Assembly (NCBI GenBank): GCA_034440635.1
Contig: JAOTON010001596.1
Coordinates: forward strand, 1,761,501 to 1,825,500
DNA: 64,000 nucleotides
Reading direction: 5' to 3'
Source: Lepas anatifera
Lineage: Eukaryota > Arthropoda > Thecostraca > Lepadidae
The notes below the pieces were generated by a model. It did no database searches. It saw only the letters and a program-made list of their open reading frames with translations, and was not told where the DNA came from. Positions 23,092-36,142 of this stretch are shown in pieces. Position 1 is the first letter of the stretch. Each line of letters starts with the position of its first letter. The translations under genes and the position numbers were made by a program.

Positions 23092-25199
23092 TTGACGCTT
23101 AATCAGAACTGGGTGTCCCATGTTTAACTTCGAACAGCAGGGGCCAAAAAAGTGAACTCAGTGTTTCACCATTGAAAATACCAAACCATAAATATGCCAC
23201 CAGCCCAAACTCCGAAATTTGGCACGTTTTGCGTTTGTATGATACCAATGGATACTCCTAGACCGTACTAGTTGTTGAAAAACATTGCGAGTTCAAATTA
23301 TAGCTGTCAATTTCGGCGATTTGCTCCGATTGGCCTGGAGAAAATATGTCGGATAATTTGTTGTCACCCTGCCCACCTTGGGCTGGCATCATTAAGAATG
23401 TCAAAATGGTAGGTTTTTTCGACCCCCGTTGAACAGCAAGGAGTAAAGATTTTCGCTAACGAAAGCAGAAAACTGCTTTGTCAGTCGTGGTGTGCGCAGG
23501 GCGCACGGAATCGCATACCAGCTCGGAGCTGTCGCCACTGGTAAAAGGTGGGGCACCAATGAAGACTTCTTATTCTCCCGCCCACAACGAGCTCAATATT
23601 GGAAATTCTTATGATTTTAAAACTGAGAACAGTTTTCAATTCGCTCCTCTTGTCAGGGCATTTTTAAGGAAAAGTCAGTGGTGGGGGGCATTTCTTGTGC
23701 TGGCCATTATAGTGTCTACTAGTGGTCAAGACCCATTTTGAGGGGGTTTAATAAAACTTAGACGCATTAGTGTTAAAACGTTTCTCAATTTTTTAGTTAT
23801 TTCAAGTCTAGAAATTTTAGATGCTGCCCAGGGCTGCCAGGTTTTTTTCAGCGGAAAAGGTCAAACTGAGATAGAAAAAGGGCCAAAGAGGGGCAACATT
23901 TTATTTCCACTAAAATAGCCAAATAAACACCACAAAAGCCAGATTTGAGGCTAAAACGACCCCTTAGCGGAAGCCGTAAAACCACTCAAAAGCGACTTGT
24001 ATCGCCGTTTAAAACTAATTGTTGATAGTTTGATATTGACTTGACGCAATATTTTTAGCACACTACCCATCTAAAAGGAAGCCAGGGGTGCCCTTCCAAC
24101 TCCGCGTAACCATCGAATGATTTTATTCACATAACCAGAACATTTTTTTAGATCATCAATCACCCCACACCCACCCCACTTTTTGACCAACAATTTCATG
24201 ATCTCAGTCAAAACGGGAGTAAACCGGATATTTGTATATCCAGCCGCTGTGGAAGGCAACGAGGAGCCCAAATTCGAAAAGTTTTTAGTACTAACGTGGA
24301 AATTTTGCTGTCAGCATCAGGTTGAAGTTTGGCTGGCCCCCTCACTTTTTTGCCGGTGGCGACGCTCATCTATGCTACCACCACAATGGTAAATAAAAAG
24401 CTAAGCACTTCATACCGCCACACCAGCAACCAGTCTTACGCACTTTGACTACACCGTGTTCCGTCTAATCCACGAACGAGCTCTTAGCGCTGACAGCTGA
24501 CTGCATGTGAAATGAGAGCATCATGCAATGTCACGATACTGGCTGGGATGTGGGCTTCCGGTCGGATAGAACAGGATGTTTGATTGGTTGTAGGCCAGCG
24601 TTCTTCTCCAGCGTTGTGATTTGTTGATGCTGAGACTGATTTGCCGGGATTTCCCGTAACTACACGCTTTGTTTCGTCTTCGCACAATGGAGTAGACAGC
24701 CACGGGTGAAAATGTTTTACCATAATATTTGTGGATTGCCAATTTGGGACCAGAAATATAACAAAGTTATAGTTATCGGGTGGTGTTCTGTCTTATTTTC
24801 GTTTGGCGAGTCTGCTTTTGGTCATCTGTCTTTTTCACTGGGGACCAATTTTCGGGCACTGGGAGGGGGAGGCATTTCGGCCGACTAAGAGGGAAAATGG
24901 CACCCAGTTAACAGTTAAAAATGACCTGCCTCTTGTTGCCTGTCCTATTCCAGGCTTTCAGTGGGGACTATAGCCCATTGGCCCTCCCCTTTGCTAATTA
25001 TATCTCACGGGGAAAATAAAGAGGAGAGTCAATCACATGTATACATCTTTATTCGGGGCGATCTCTATCGGAATGTAATTCATTTTAGAACCGCTTTCGG
25101 ATTTGTTCAACATCCGTTATCAGCAAAAGCAGGTTGTATCCCTCCCGGCAGCTATAAAAAATCATTGAAACAAAGGACAAGGAAAACTAGCAATGCAGA
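23092..25199. other. spacer, nothing confidently recognised
   Basis: No coding region supported. CAGGGCTGCCAGGTTTTTTT near 23828 looks like a hAT-type left end, but I find no matching right end. Confidence 0.4.
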
Positions 25200-25612
25200 T
25201 GTTGAACCGCGACGAACCCGGGGTGTGTTAATGTTGAGCCGCGCCGAACCCGGGGGGTGTTAATGTTGAACCGCGCCGAACCCGGGGTGTGTTAATGTTG
25301 AACCGCGCCGAACCCGGGGTGTGTTAATGTTGAACCACGCCGAACCCGGGGTGTTTTAATGTTGAACCGCGCCGAACCCGGGGTGTGTTAATGTTGAACC
25401 GCGCCGAACCCGGGGTGTGTTAATGTTGAACCGCGCCGAACCCGGGGTGTGTTAATGTTGAACCGCGCCGAACCCGGGGTGTGTTAATGTTGAACCGCGC
25501 CGAACCCGGGGTGTGTTAATGTTGAACCGCGCCGAACCCGGGGTGTGTTATTGTTGAACCGCGCCGAACCCGGGGTGTGTTAATGTTGAACCGCGCCGAA
25601 CCCGGGGTGTGT
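25200..25612. repeat. 32-bp GC-rich minisatellite, about 13 units
   Basis: Head-to-tail units built on GTTGAACCGCGCCGAACCCG then GGGTGTGTTAAT. Units are nearly identical; a few have single changes (e.g. GACGAACCC in the first unit, CCACGCC in one). No spacers, so not CRISPR. Confidence 0.95.
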
Positions 25613-26529
25613 GTGCACTCGTGCTCCACAAATTCTCAGCGTGGAAGCAGTCATAGCTCACAGACAGCAAATCGACACTTTCACTACCAGCTCCGTTTCA
25701 ATCCGACACCTTTTTTACGAAGACCTGCACGATACCAATCGGTGCCTTGATCTTCAAGGTCATTGCATCTACACATACCAATAGTGTTGACCTTTGCTCT
25801 GTCTATGTGCGGTCTGGTCATGCCCGCCCTGTTTTGTCTGCGCCGCTCCCGTCACGACCGCGTCTTCCAAAGTAACTGTCTCTGGGGGTAGTGCTAGCCT
25901 GGCGCGAAAGTGCTCGCCCAACGTACTTATATGTGAGGTTAAATTTCTCTCAAACTGTAATGGAGATTTGAATCTTCTTTGTGCAAGGCTGCTGCTGATA
26001 ATGATGTGCTAGATATAGATACGTGCCTACTATACAGCCGAAAATAGAATTTCAACAATGTCCCGGTGTCCAACCAGACGAGTCCCTCACTATCTGTCGG
26101 GATATCGGCTATTTTTTAGATTCGAAAGAAAGACAAAACATGAAAAATGTGCTACAAATATTCTAAGCCTAAGGCTGAGTTGTATTTTATTTTAATAGCA
26201 TCGCTTGTAAACACAAATTTTATATCAATTTTCTGCAGAATCAAAGTGGCTTAATTGCGTTTTATGAGGTTGCATAAAAGATCCATTCTTTGATAAAGGT
26301 ATGTAATACCCTGGGTTTTGTAGGTAGCCACACGTGCATGCATAAATATTAGATAATCTGCGACGACTTCCAGCAACCATCATTAACCCAAGGGCTCATC
26401 ACGCTGAAGACACATAGCTCATCATTTGTTTCTAACTAGACCAGACACCCAATGGAAGGGTCCATTAAATCTCAAGAAAAAAATACCTGGCCGCCCTTCA
26501 GGAAAGAGGAAATCTGGCTCCCACTGAGA
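25613..26529. other. spacer, nothing recognised
   Basis: No gene or repeat recognised. Confidence 0.5.
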
Positions 26530-28640
26530 AATGACCGTTGTTCGAAGGCTGGACTACTTCCTGCACACCCCCTAGGGGGGTCCGTTGCCGTGTCGACCCT
26601 CCCGCCGCATCATCTATAAGCTCGCTGCCGTGGGCCTGCCGCGCTGCTACACTGCCTGGTTCCGCGCCTTTCTCTCTGATCGCCAGGCGTGCGTCAAATA
26701 CAACGGCAAGTGCGGCCGTTTCCGCTGTCTAAGGGAGGGAACGCCGCAGGGTGCGGTCAACTCGCCAACACTCTTCCTATCATACATGAACGATCTGCCC
26801 ACCCACATGCCCGGAGACGTCCAAACTTCTCTCTTCGCGGACGACCTGGCGATTTGGGCCTCTGACAAGTCGATCGTTAGAGCAGAAGAGAGGGTACAGT
26901 GAGCACTCGACAACCTCCTCGATTGGGCTGAGGAGTGGAAGATGATGGTCAGCAGGGAGAAAACGGTGGGCACTATCTTCACCCTGGACCCAGCGGAGGC
27001 CCGTAGAGAGTGTGCCTTAACCCTCGGCACCTCCCAACTCCGACATGAGACTACACCAACATTTCTGGGGATCAAGTATGATAGAACCCTGTCTTTCCAC
27101 CAGCACACAGAACACCTGAAAGCCAAAATGAAGAGGAGGAATGCTACTCTGCGAGCTCTCAGCGGCAAAAGCTCGGGTGCAGGGGCGTCTGACCTCCGCA
27201 CTACCTACCTGGCTTTCGTCAGGTCATGTGCCGATTACGCAGCTGGAGGCTGGATGGCAGGGGTAGCAGCATCCAGCTTGGAGCAGCTGGAGGTGGCACA
27301 GCGGCGGGCCTGTCGCACTATCACGGGTTGTCTACGGTCCACCCCTGTTACAGCCCTAGAACGAGAGGCCAATGTAATGCCCTTTCACATCCGGCGGCAT
27401 GAACTGGCAGCTGTTGCCGTACAGCGCCACATCAGGGGCCTTCCCGGAGACCCACTCCAGCCGATTCTGCTCTCAGAACGCCCACGACAGCGACTCCGTC
27501 AGGATCGAGGTTGGGCCGACACCGGCCTGGCAACGTCCGTTGACGCAGGTCTGGCTGACCTCCCTGTGGATCCATTACAGGTGATTCCATCGGCCGCGCC
27601 ATGGGAACCTCCCCCTCAAGGCATCGGCATCCGTCCCACCCTGCTCACGGCCACCAGCAGGACAGGCCCAGCAGAGACCCGCCTAGCGGCTGCACAGGCA
27701 ACTCTCGACCGACTGCCTACCGCGGACGTGACAATCTACACCGACGGCTCCGCTACGGGTGGCACTGAGTTTGGGGGAGGTGGAGCAGTAGTGATGCAAG
27801 GAGATCACCAAATGAAACACCTTAAAGTACCTGCCGGTAGGTTCACCTCGAGCTACAGAGCAGAAATGGCGGCCTTGGATGCCGCCCTTGAGTTTCTCCA
27901 TACTGTAGTTGAAGACTGGAGACCTGCCGAGGTGAGAGTGTGCACCGACTCCCATTCAGCTCTCTCCAGATTAGCTGAGGGCCCTGTTGCCCAGGCAGAC
28001 ACTCTCTCAAGCTCTGTATGGCGGCACCTGAAAACACAAGCACGCAGGGGACCACACATCACCCTGCAGTGAGTGCCTGGACATGCCGGGCTACCGAGGA
28101 ACGAACTGGCCGATGAGGTAGCACGGGACGCGGCGAACCTGGGCCAGTCAGGCTCATATAGATTTCCAATCGGCCAAAGGCTGCCTCCGTCTATACGTCC
28201 ACCAAAAAATGGACGGAACACATAGCACCTACCCGCTATGCGCAAGAGTGCGGCACCAGACGGCCTACTCTAGGAGACCGCCAGGGTCTCTCACGAAGGG
28301 AAAGTGTTGAGGTGGCGCGGTTAAGCACCGGTCATTCTCTTATTCTTCGCCACTACCGAAAGCGGATTGGACTAGACCATGAGGCTACCTGCCCAGAGTG
28401 CAATGAGGAGGAGAAAACTCTACGACACTTGCTGACCCTGTGCCCTGCGCGCGCCATCCTACGTCGGGATATATTCGGCCGGGACGACCCAACCATTCAG
28501 GAGGTCCTGGCTGACCGGCCCCGGCTTGTGATCTTCCTCCGGAGATTGGGGCGCCTATAACGAGGCGCCCTCCATATGAAAACCTTTATTCGACGGCCGG
28601 AAAAATCATCATCATCAAGAAAAAAGCCTGGTGTTGGCGA
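26530..28640 (+). pseudogene. 5'-truncated LINE: reverse transcriptase, RNase H and zinc motif
   Basis: Domains in order are: RT palm with EGTPQGAVNSPTLFLSYMND and the catalytic FADD box (FADDLAIW, about 26837); thumb region; RNase H about 27715-28140 with YTDGSATGG, the YRAEMAALDAAL helix and CTDSHSALS; and a C-terminal zinc motif CPECNEEEKTLRHLLTLCP (about 28400-28445). It ends TAA at 28558. RT plus RNase H in one ORF is typical of I/R1/Loner-type LINEs. Lesions are a frameshift near 26590, TGA at 26900-26902, TGA at about 28070 (before VPGHAGLPRNELADEVARDA, where the family has Trp) and a frameshift near 28190. The tail is (ATC)n/A-rich at 28600-28625. The 5' half (endonuclease) is missing. 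Confidence 0.9.
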
Positions 28641-28673
28641 TGGAGACCCAAAAAGACTCGTTCTTGGGCAACG

Positions 28674-28826
<153 letters not shown>

Positions 28827-28831
28827 CTTTC

Positions 28832-29127
28832 TCGGACTCGTTCGCAGCACTGACCATTCCACCAGTGCCTGGACTCGTTCGTAGCACTGATCATTCCACC
28901 AGTGCCTGGACTCGTTCGTAGCACTGATCATTCCACCAGTGCCTGGACTCGTTCGTAGCACTGATCATTCCACCAGTGCCCGGACTCGTTCGTAGCACTG
29001 ACCATTCCACCAGTGTCTGGACTAGTTCGTAGCACTGACCATTCCACCAGTGCCTGGACTCGTTCGTAGCACTGACCATTCCACCAGTGCCTGGACTAGT
29101 TCGTAGCACTGACCATTCCACCAGTGT
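28832..29127. repeat. 37-bp minisatellite, eight units
   Basis: Units built on CTGGACTCGTTCGTAGCACT then GATCATTCCACCAGTGC. Variants are GACCATT/GATCATT and CTCGTT/CTAGTT. It directly abuts the (AC)n tract. Confidence 0.95.
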
Positions 29128-29887
29128 CGTTGCGTGGTTGCGAACGATGGGTGGCCCCTTGGAATCCTTCATGGTCAAGGACTCGTGATGGGATTATTAA
29201 CTTATTTGGATGAACTACAAATCAAAATCATAAGATATCGTGAAGCAAACGCGCTTGGGGAGGACTGGAACTCCCGGTTGGGACTGCACTTGTGTTCGGC
29301 TAAATGCGACAAAAATTTTTACACTGCCCACTCGTTCCATCTGAAGAGAAGGGAAAATGAACAAAGAAAGGACAAAGGAAAAAGGACGAAGGTTTCCATG
29401 TTCGGTTTACATGCCCTGGCTTCCGCCACTCACAAATATATGATGATGCTCCTGTAGCCTAAAGAGGGGAACAATGTTAGGCTTTTATTCGCACCACTGC
29501 GTGCTTTGCAAAAAGATAATAGGCTTTGGATGTGTGATGGGCACCATTAGTGCAATAGCAGGAGGCCGCTACTGCGGGATACGCGCAACGCATAGCTAGC
29601 TAAGCTTATCCGGAAGAAGCTTATAAAGATTCCGGGGCTCTCCATGTTTACAATTATGCCTCAAAGGTACGCTAAGATGTGTCGCTCGTTAAGCATGTGT
29701 ATTTTACCATTTCGCACAGTCAGCTTATTTGCGGGTTTAGGGTACTGCAGATTCCCCATAAACAGGCATATCAAATACAAAGTGGCTCCTAGTATTGATT
29801 AAGCGCTTCTTACAATACCTTTCACTCCGACAACGTTTCAAACGACCCAAGTAATCCTTTTAAGGCTAATGACCGAAAGTAAGCATA
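29128..29887. other. spacer, nothing recognised
   Basis: Short ORFs only (e.g. 29134-29457), without recognisable domains. Confidence 0.45.
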
Positions 29888-32800
29888 CATGAAGCCAGGG
29901 GTCTAAAAACTTGCCGATCTACCTACGCCGTCGGCGACCCTATCATCTTTTGGTTGGCGACCCAGCAACCGTCTCAAACTCTGATTCCATCTGTTTTCCT
30001 ATGATTTTAGCTTCCACCATCCGCTCCTGCTTCTAAATATGCTTACCCTCTCCACTGTCTCCACCCGTCATCGTAATACATACAGAGCCCATCAAAATCT
30101 ATTGGATGAAGTCTGCCAGTTCCTTTGGCCAAGAATGGGCAGAATCTACTTCGACAGAGAGCTAAGTTAGCCCTCGTTTCCCGGCTTGTTTGGCGTTTCT
30201 GAAAGACAGCTTGGCTACAACGGGGCATCTTTGGCCGATTACATCTGGTATCATCACCGCCCTTAGTTGCTGCTAGTCTATGCTAGTTATGTTTCTTCTT
30301 ACTACAATTTTTGGTTCCAATTTTATGAAAAACGACTGAAATGACCTGGTACTTTAGATGATGCCATCTCCCTGTACCGTATTTATGTACTATTTCTAAG
30401 TTCAAACTAGAATGTACTAGAATCTGTCACGAGTCGGTACCAAGTCGGTGATTTTCATTTTTTTTCTATAGGCGACCAATGGGCGACCAGGTCGGCCGAA
30501 ACCGCCGACTGGCAGTGGTCGCCTGGTCGCCGGTGGTCGCCCTGGTACATTTTCGGTGTCTGCGGCCTTCAGAACGAGCGCGGCGCGGGCTGCCGCTAAT
30601 ATTTTTGTATTCTTGTTGGGAGCAGTGAGCGCCGTTTTTGACGACTGGTGTTCAATTTGTTAAATCCAAGGGGCTAAATCAAGATGTGCGTTTATCATAG
30701 ACAGTCCGTGCAATCTAGGTGGGTTTTGGAGTCTACTTGCAATGATGTTTCCTTGTTTTGCTTTATCGCGAAAAGTCTCAGAAGGAAAAAAAACTTGAAT
30801 ACAAGTGGTGCATGTTTAAACCCTTTCCAACCACAATCACACTAAAATGTCATCGTAAACATTGTTGTATAGTCACACATTCCCAAGGGGTGGATTTCCT
30901 AAATGATTTTTGGGGTGCCTAATTATGAGACTATCCATAACAAGTATACTGTTTTTGATACCACCATGTTCTTGCCTTATACCAGTGTGCAAAGTACGAA
31001 ATTTTTGACGAGATCTCGTCGGTGTGAGTGCCCTTGGAGACAGGACCGACTGGTGCAAATTTTATCAACCTGGTGCGAACTTGCGAGGTTAGTGACACTT
31101 AAACTAAACAAATAATGGCTGAATGGCTATTAAGACACAAGAGGGGGCCTTATAAAAAATTTCTTAACTAACTGACTAATGATTGAGGTAGCGTTGCATT
31201 GTAGGGGTAGGAATGGGTGCATTTTTTCCCTGGTATGTGCCAGATTAGTGCGAATTTTTGGAGGCTGGTGGTGCGAGAATTTTAGTTGGCTGGTGCGACT
31301 CGTCTGGCATGCTGCCATACTTTGCAGACTGGGCCTTATAGCTGGACATATAACTGGGTGACCAAGTAGGCCTGTTATTTATAAATTTTAAAGTCCCTGA
31401 AATGAGAAATAGGAAAATTTTAAGGATGCTCTTAGTAGGCACAGAAAATAACTTGAGCTTTCATTTGGGGTGCCACAGCAGTGACGGGTGCAAGGGATCC
31501 CTGAACTCGAGTCCAGGACCCCTTAAGTTTGAAAGGATTAAGGGCGGCCTGAGGAAAAGGGTACCCCAAAATTGATTAAACCAGGTCTGTGAGGCAGAAA
31601 ATACCTTGCTACTGCCCTCACCACTAGAATACAAATGATGAGGCTACAGATGGAGCTTTGAAGTTTAGAAGTTGTGAAAAATGGCATTAAAGGTACTGAA
31701 AACAGGTTTTGTTGTGCTAGGTTGGCTCACGTCATGTTCTGTATGGCCGTGTGTCTTGGTCTGTATATATTATTATCTCAAGTGGCAATATAAATCAAAT
31801 ATTAAAAAACTTTTTTATTGTTTCACTAGGTATCTATTAATTTATTTTTTATATGACTAGGGTTTTATATACACAGATGCACCGAGACATGTGAATGATC
31901 ATAATAAACATGTTGAGCTTCAATATTTGAAGCAGGGTATAAAGTTTGATTTCCTGTTTCTGCTTCAAAGATAAATGTCCTCTAAAATTTTAAGAACAGA
32001 AATAAGCCAGGTAGAAAGAACAAAAGTTTGTTTCATGGCCTAAAATATTGTTCTGGAAAATGGTCTCATGCATTCCCATAATTGAGAATGGGTGTTCTCA
32101 TCTATGGGTCAAACATTCCCATTTATGGCACTGTTACCATTTTTAAGTCACACCAACCACAGTTTCTCCCACTGATTGATGATGATAGCCACCCTTTTGG
32201 GTGAAGTGTGCCATTTTGGTTGACAGCATGCAATCTCAGAGGGCTGCCTGCCCCTTACTAAAATCCTAGATCCATCTCTGTGCATTGGTACCCCATAAGG
32301 GATATAAATGTGCATTCCTGCACAGCACAAATATGTGATAAACCATTTCCAATTTGCCAGAAGACTCCACTGCAAGGACAATGGTCCAATCCAAGTCTGC
32401 CAAACATAGAATAAGCTGTGTCTTTTGCACAGATGGATGCACACTGGGTGATCAAGGTGTGTGTGTATGTTTTTAACTGACTGATTATATGCATCCAAGT
32501 TTCTGATAATATCTTGTATTTTTGTCACAAGAAAGTTGAATCGTTTTGTTTTCTCTAGTATGGATGAAATATGGAAGCACTGCCACAGAGGTACAGCAGA
32601 AATATCACAGAGAGATTGTGTCCACCACAAAAGAACAGGTTGCTGAAATGCAAATTGTTCTTCTCAGTACCCAATCCTGGTCCAAATAGGTCATCAGCAA
32701 CTATTCTGGAAACTTTTTCAGTCCTGATTATTAATGCTAAAATGCATCAATTAAGAGCTTTGGAAATAGTTATCATGGGAATGATGTCATGGAAAGAAAA

Positions 32801-33164
32801 CAAGGTTATTCCCAAGAGACAGCATTGCTATTGCTTTGAATAGAACCATGTTCAACAATGGAGTGAAAATTGGGCCTCATCTTAGCAATGGTTGATATTT
32901 TCCACTGCACTTCTGACGAAATGTTGCCAATGAATAATGTTTGAATTATTTATTTGAAATGTTACAGGAATTTATCTGATTTCTGACGCCTCAAAGTGAA
33001 GAATCACAAGTATTTCACGACGCATGTATGTACATGAAAACATTTTTCTCTAGTTAAATGAAACATCGGAACTGTTTCTGAGGCTCTTTTTTAAGGTGCT
33101 GCAAACCCTTTTATTTGTCTCTAAGATAAGGCCTAACAATTTTTCACATGGATGGACACAAAAT

Positions 33165-34045
33165 AAAACCATTATTGATGAGAGAACAACAATGTTGCAT
33201 CAATCATGGTTGTATCTTGCTTGGTATAGAAGTGATGGGCGAAAATGTTAATGCCTGGGGACGCTCCCACGGAATTTTTACAGGGGAACGGACCCGGGCT
33301 TGTGCTGACCGGGGCAGGGGAATTGTGAGCATATTTGGTACCTGACAGCATTAATGACGAACCGAAAATTTTGGGGAGACTTCCCCCTGGTTGGCCAACA
33401 GGAGGACGCGTAGGTACCCCGTCCCACCGCTTTCGGCGCCCATTTAATTGCCCTTGTGTACGGGCAGTGTATCATCTTTGACCTCGATTGACCTCCAAAC
33501 AGACTTAGCCTAAGATTAGTGGGCACTATCGACACGTATTCATGACTGTGTAGTGCGTATAAATGACTGATCACTATCCAACATTGGCTCTTAGGTCCGA
33601 CATATCACGCCCAATGCGAGCGTTCTTCCTATTATAACTTGAAGCTACGTGATAACATCCCCAATATTCAGTGTCCTGTTGCGCCCTAGCCTTTGAACCG
33701 ATATGAAAATGGATGTTGCCTTTGTGAAAGAGCTGGTCCGGCTCTGTCGAATAGCGTTGAGAAAGTGGTTCCGGTTATTTTGCGTACGGAGATAAGCAAG
33801 GTTTTATAGAGCACTGCATTTGATACATTTTGACGTATATGAATTATCCCCCTCTGGTGACCACAGTATTGACCTTCCGCAAAAATTCCGGGAGTAACGC
33901 CGACTGCATTTCCGACGACCTTTCGATCGCTTTTTCCGCTTCTATCTTTCTTTGTTTCCGAGATCGAGGGTGTCATTTTTAACCCCCTCCCACCAGAGGG
34001 GGGGTCATAGGTGATTCATGCTGGTCATCGGGGCTAGGGTTAAGG
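33165..34045 (-). mobile_element. diverged family B copy inside hAT1
   Basis: Segments such as gttgtatcttgcttggtat (33208) and ccccaatattcagtgtcctg (33659) match B2 in order. Between about 33249 and 33600 it carries unrelated sequence, perhaps a further insertion. It ends CCCACCAGAGGGGGGGTCAT ... GGGTTAA near 34045. Confidence 0.5.
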
Positions 34046-34734
34046 GCCAGCATTAGGGTGTTTCATTGTTCCAAAATGCAATATTTTGACGCATATCGAC
34101 GTTCCCCTCAAACCTCATCTGCTTACAAGCTTCGGTGCAAGATTTCCATGTATTTCGATAATATTTAGAGGTCGCGCACTTTTGCAGTTTTTTATCAAAT
34201 GTATTCAAATGTACACATAAGCGTAGGAACGTCCAGAATATTGGGGAGGCCAAGGTGCATTTGGAAGTCATTTCTTTCCAGTCAACGCCATAGGGTTAAG
34301 GGTTAAGAATCAAGAATATTAGGGGGGGCTATGGCCCCCTGCCCCCCTGTTCCTACGCCTATGAATGTACACATTTCCACACTGATACTGGCGCTGGTTT
34401 TCTTTTGCTTGGTTTTCTATTTCACATCTGAAATATTCTTAAAATTAAATAAAACATTTATTACTGCACAAGACTAGCCTGAGCATAAAACCCGACCGAT
34501 TTCGGGAGCATCCCGCCCCCGTTTTCAAGGGAGATGAAGAAAACACTATGACATAAACCTAACTAAGCGAAAAACACGAAGACAGGGTAAACTTTGAAAG
34601 AACAATCTTAGCTATGAACATGACGAATCATTTTAGAATTATTAGCTCTAAACACGTGTTATTTTTCAATTCAATCTCTTGTTTGGCTGGCGTTTTAAGA
34701 GGTCCAAAAATCCAGAGAAGATGGTAACTTTGCC

Positions 34735-35158
34735 GATATTTATATCCATTTTGGTTCCGTGGTGGTTTGGATGTAAATTGCATATTTTATTTCCCGCTGT
34801 TTTTGTCTTGAGTTGAAAGTTAAAGTCGTTGTGGTGTCCCATTTGATATAATGATCCTTTTCGAATGTTTGTTTTGCTGTGGCCTCCGCTGCTCTCTCGT
34901 CAATTGACTCTCGCATTAGTTTTTGTCGAGATTTTTGGTGTTCGTCTTGTCGGACTTCCATCATCCTTTTGCTTTCTCAAATGTATATTTTTGGACAGTC
35001 ATTACATTCCATCTTGTATACTGGGCCTGGTTTTTCCGGTTGTCTATCCTGTCCTTTGGTTTGACCAGTAATTGTTTGATCGTTTGATGTTCCTTAAAAT
35101 ATGTTCTTACGTTGAATTTAGAACATATGCGTCGAATCTGTTGCGATACTCCTACATA
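34735..35158 (-). pseudogene. Penelope-like element fragment (linker and GIY-YIG-type endonuclease)
   Basis: Minus-strand frames read YVGVSQQIRRICSKFNVRTY then FKEHQTIKQLLVKPKDR, the linker after a Penelope RT. Next come GPVYKMECNDCPKIYI, the core of a GIY-YIG domain, and TFEKDHYIKWDTTTTL, the conserved H-x-I-x-W-D region at the domain's end. A stop interrupts IYI*ES and frames shift once, so it is a relic. The RT itself is not present here. Confidence 0.65.
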
Positions 35159-35160
35159 TG

Positions 35161-35400
35161 CGAAGGATCATTATATCAAATGGGACGCCACAATGACTTT
35201 AACTTTCGACTCAAGACAAAAACAGTGGGAAAGGGAGATCGCCCTCATCAAGAGGTTCAACCGATTCGTCAAGGACGAGAAGCAGAAGCAGTACCTGCTC
35301 CGGGTGGTGGAACTCCATCGGAGGGCTCTACCCAAGCGCACCAAGAAAGAATGCGCCTCTTTCAAGTGTAATGGTTTTTGGTGATAAAAGTGCGCGACCT
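35161..35400 (+). pseudogene. second, inverted Penelope-like end (KDHYIKWD) with attached frame
   Basis: Plus-strand KDHYIKWDATMTLTFDSRQK repeats the minus-strand copy at 34794-34863 in inverse orientation (about 70 bp, about 300 bp apart). It continues into EREIALIKRFNRFVKDEKQK and LLRVVELHRRALPKRTKKEC, which I do not recognise with certainty. Head-to-head partial copies occur in Penelope-like elements. Confidence 0.5.
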
Positions 35401-36142
35401 CTAAATGCCCTTTTATTTTGCTTTTAAGGGTGTCAATCGATTCAGTTTTACGTCTAGAGCTGGGGGAAAGTCGATATGACTTCGTTCCAAACAAACAAAA
35501 TTTTACTATAGTGGGCTGAAACACCCTAGCCAGCATGTCATCATAACTTTGACTTTAATACTGAATTATAATCTCATGAAATCACTTAGGTAATGACTTG
35601 ATTCTGGCTTAGGTTATCGATATCGAGAAACCCGATATATATTTCATAGGTTTTTTATATCTATATTTTATCGGAACCTTCCCCTTGCACTCGCCAGTGA
35701 TTCCCTATAGCCATATTTATACCACTTTTAAGACCGATTTTGTAATACATGTAGTATTAGGTTCGGCGACCATCTAAGAAGCTTGGATTTTAGTCGGCGA
35801 CCACAAGCTCACTTTTTAGACTCCTGCATGAAGCTGCGCTAATGCCATCGAAACGGCCCGTGAAAACCAGCTGTCTCGCAGTCACACGTCCCCTCCCCTT
35901 CCCCGCACTTGGCGTGACAGCGCCTCGGGGTTCTTGCCGAGCGACCTTGGCTGGGTTCACGTGACCCCTCGCGCACAGCTTGGTAAAATGAATGCTCTGG
36001 GCGGTGCGCTGAAAGGTGTGAAACGACAGTACTTGACTGAAGAAATCCAGTGAGGACTCATTGGGTGATTAGATTTTACGTGCATATTTGCTTTGAACTT
36101 CGCCTTTTTACGCGTGTCTTTAAACTGATTAATGTGCAGAAT

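Larger units (their letters stand above)
29896..35826. mobile_element. hAT-like DNA transposon hAT1 with perfect 8-bp TSD
   Basis: The left end is CAGGGGTCTAAAAACTTGCC and the right end inverse-complements to CAGGAGTCTAAAAAGTGAGC. Both are flanked by CATGAAGC (29888-29895 and 35827-35834), an exact 8-bp duplication characteristic of hAT. Subterminal GGCGACC words cluster near both ends (29936-29956, 30472-30545, 35765-35801). I could not identify a hAT transposase in the 5.9 kb. The element carries nested repeats (B-like 33165-34045; Penelope-like 34735-35400), so it is non-autonomous or badly decayed. Confidence 0.8.

Noticed and set aside
23828..23850. hAT left end (CAGGGCTGCCAGG)
   Set aside because: No matching right end or 8-bp duplication within the following kilobases.
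25200..25612. CRISPR-like array
   Set aside because: The 32-bp units are contiguous with no unique spacers, and the context is eukaryotic.
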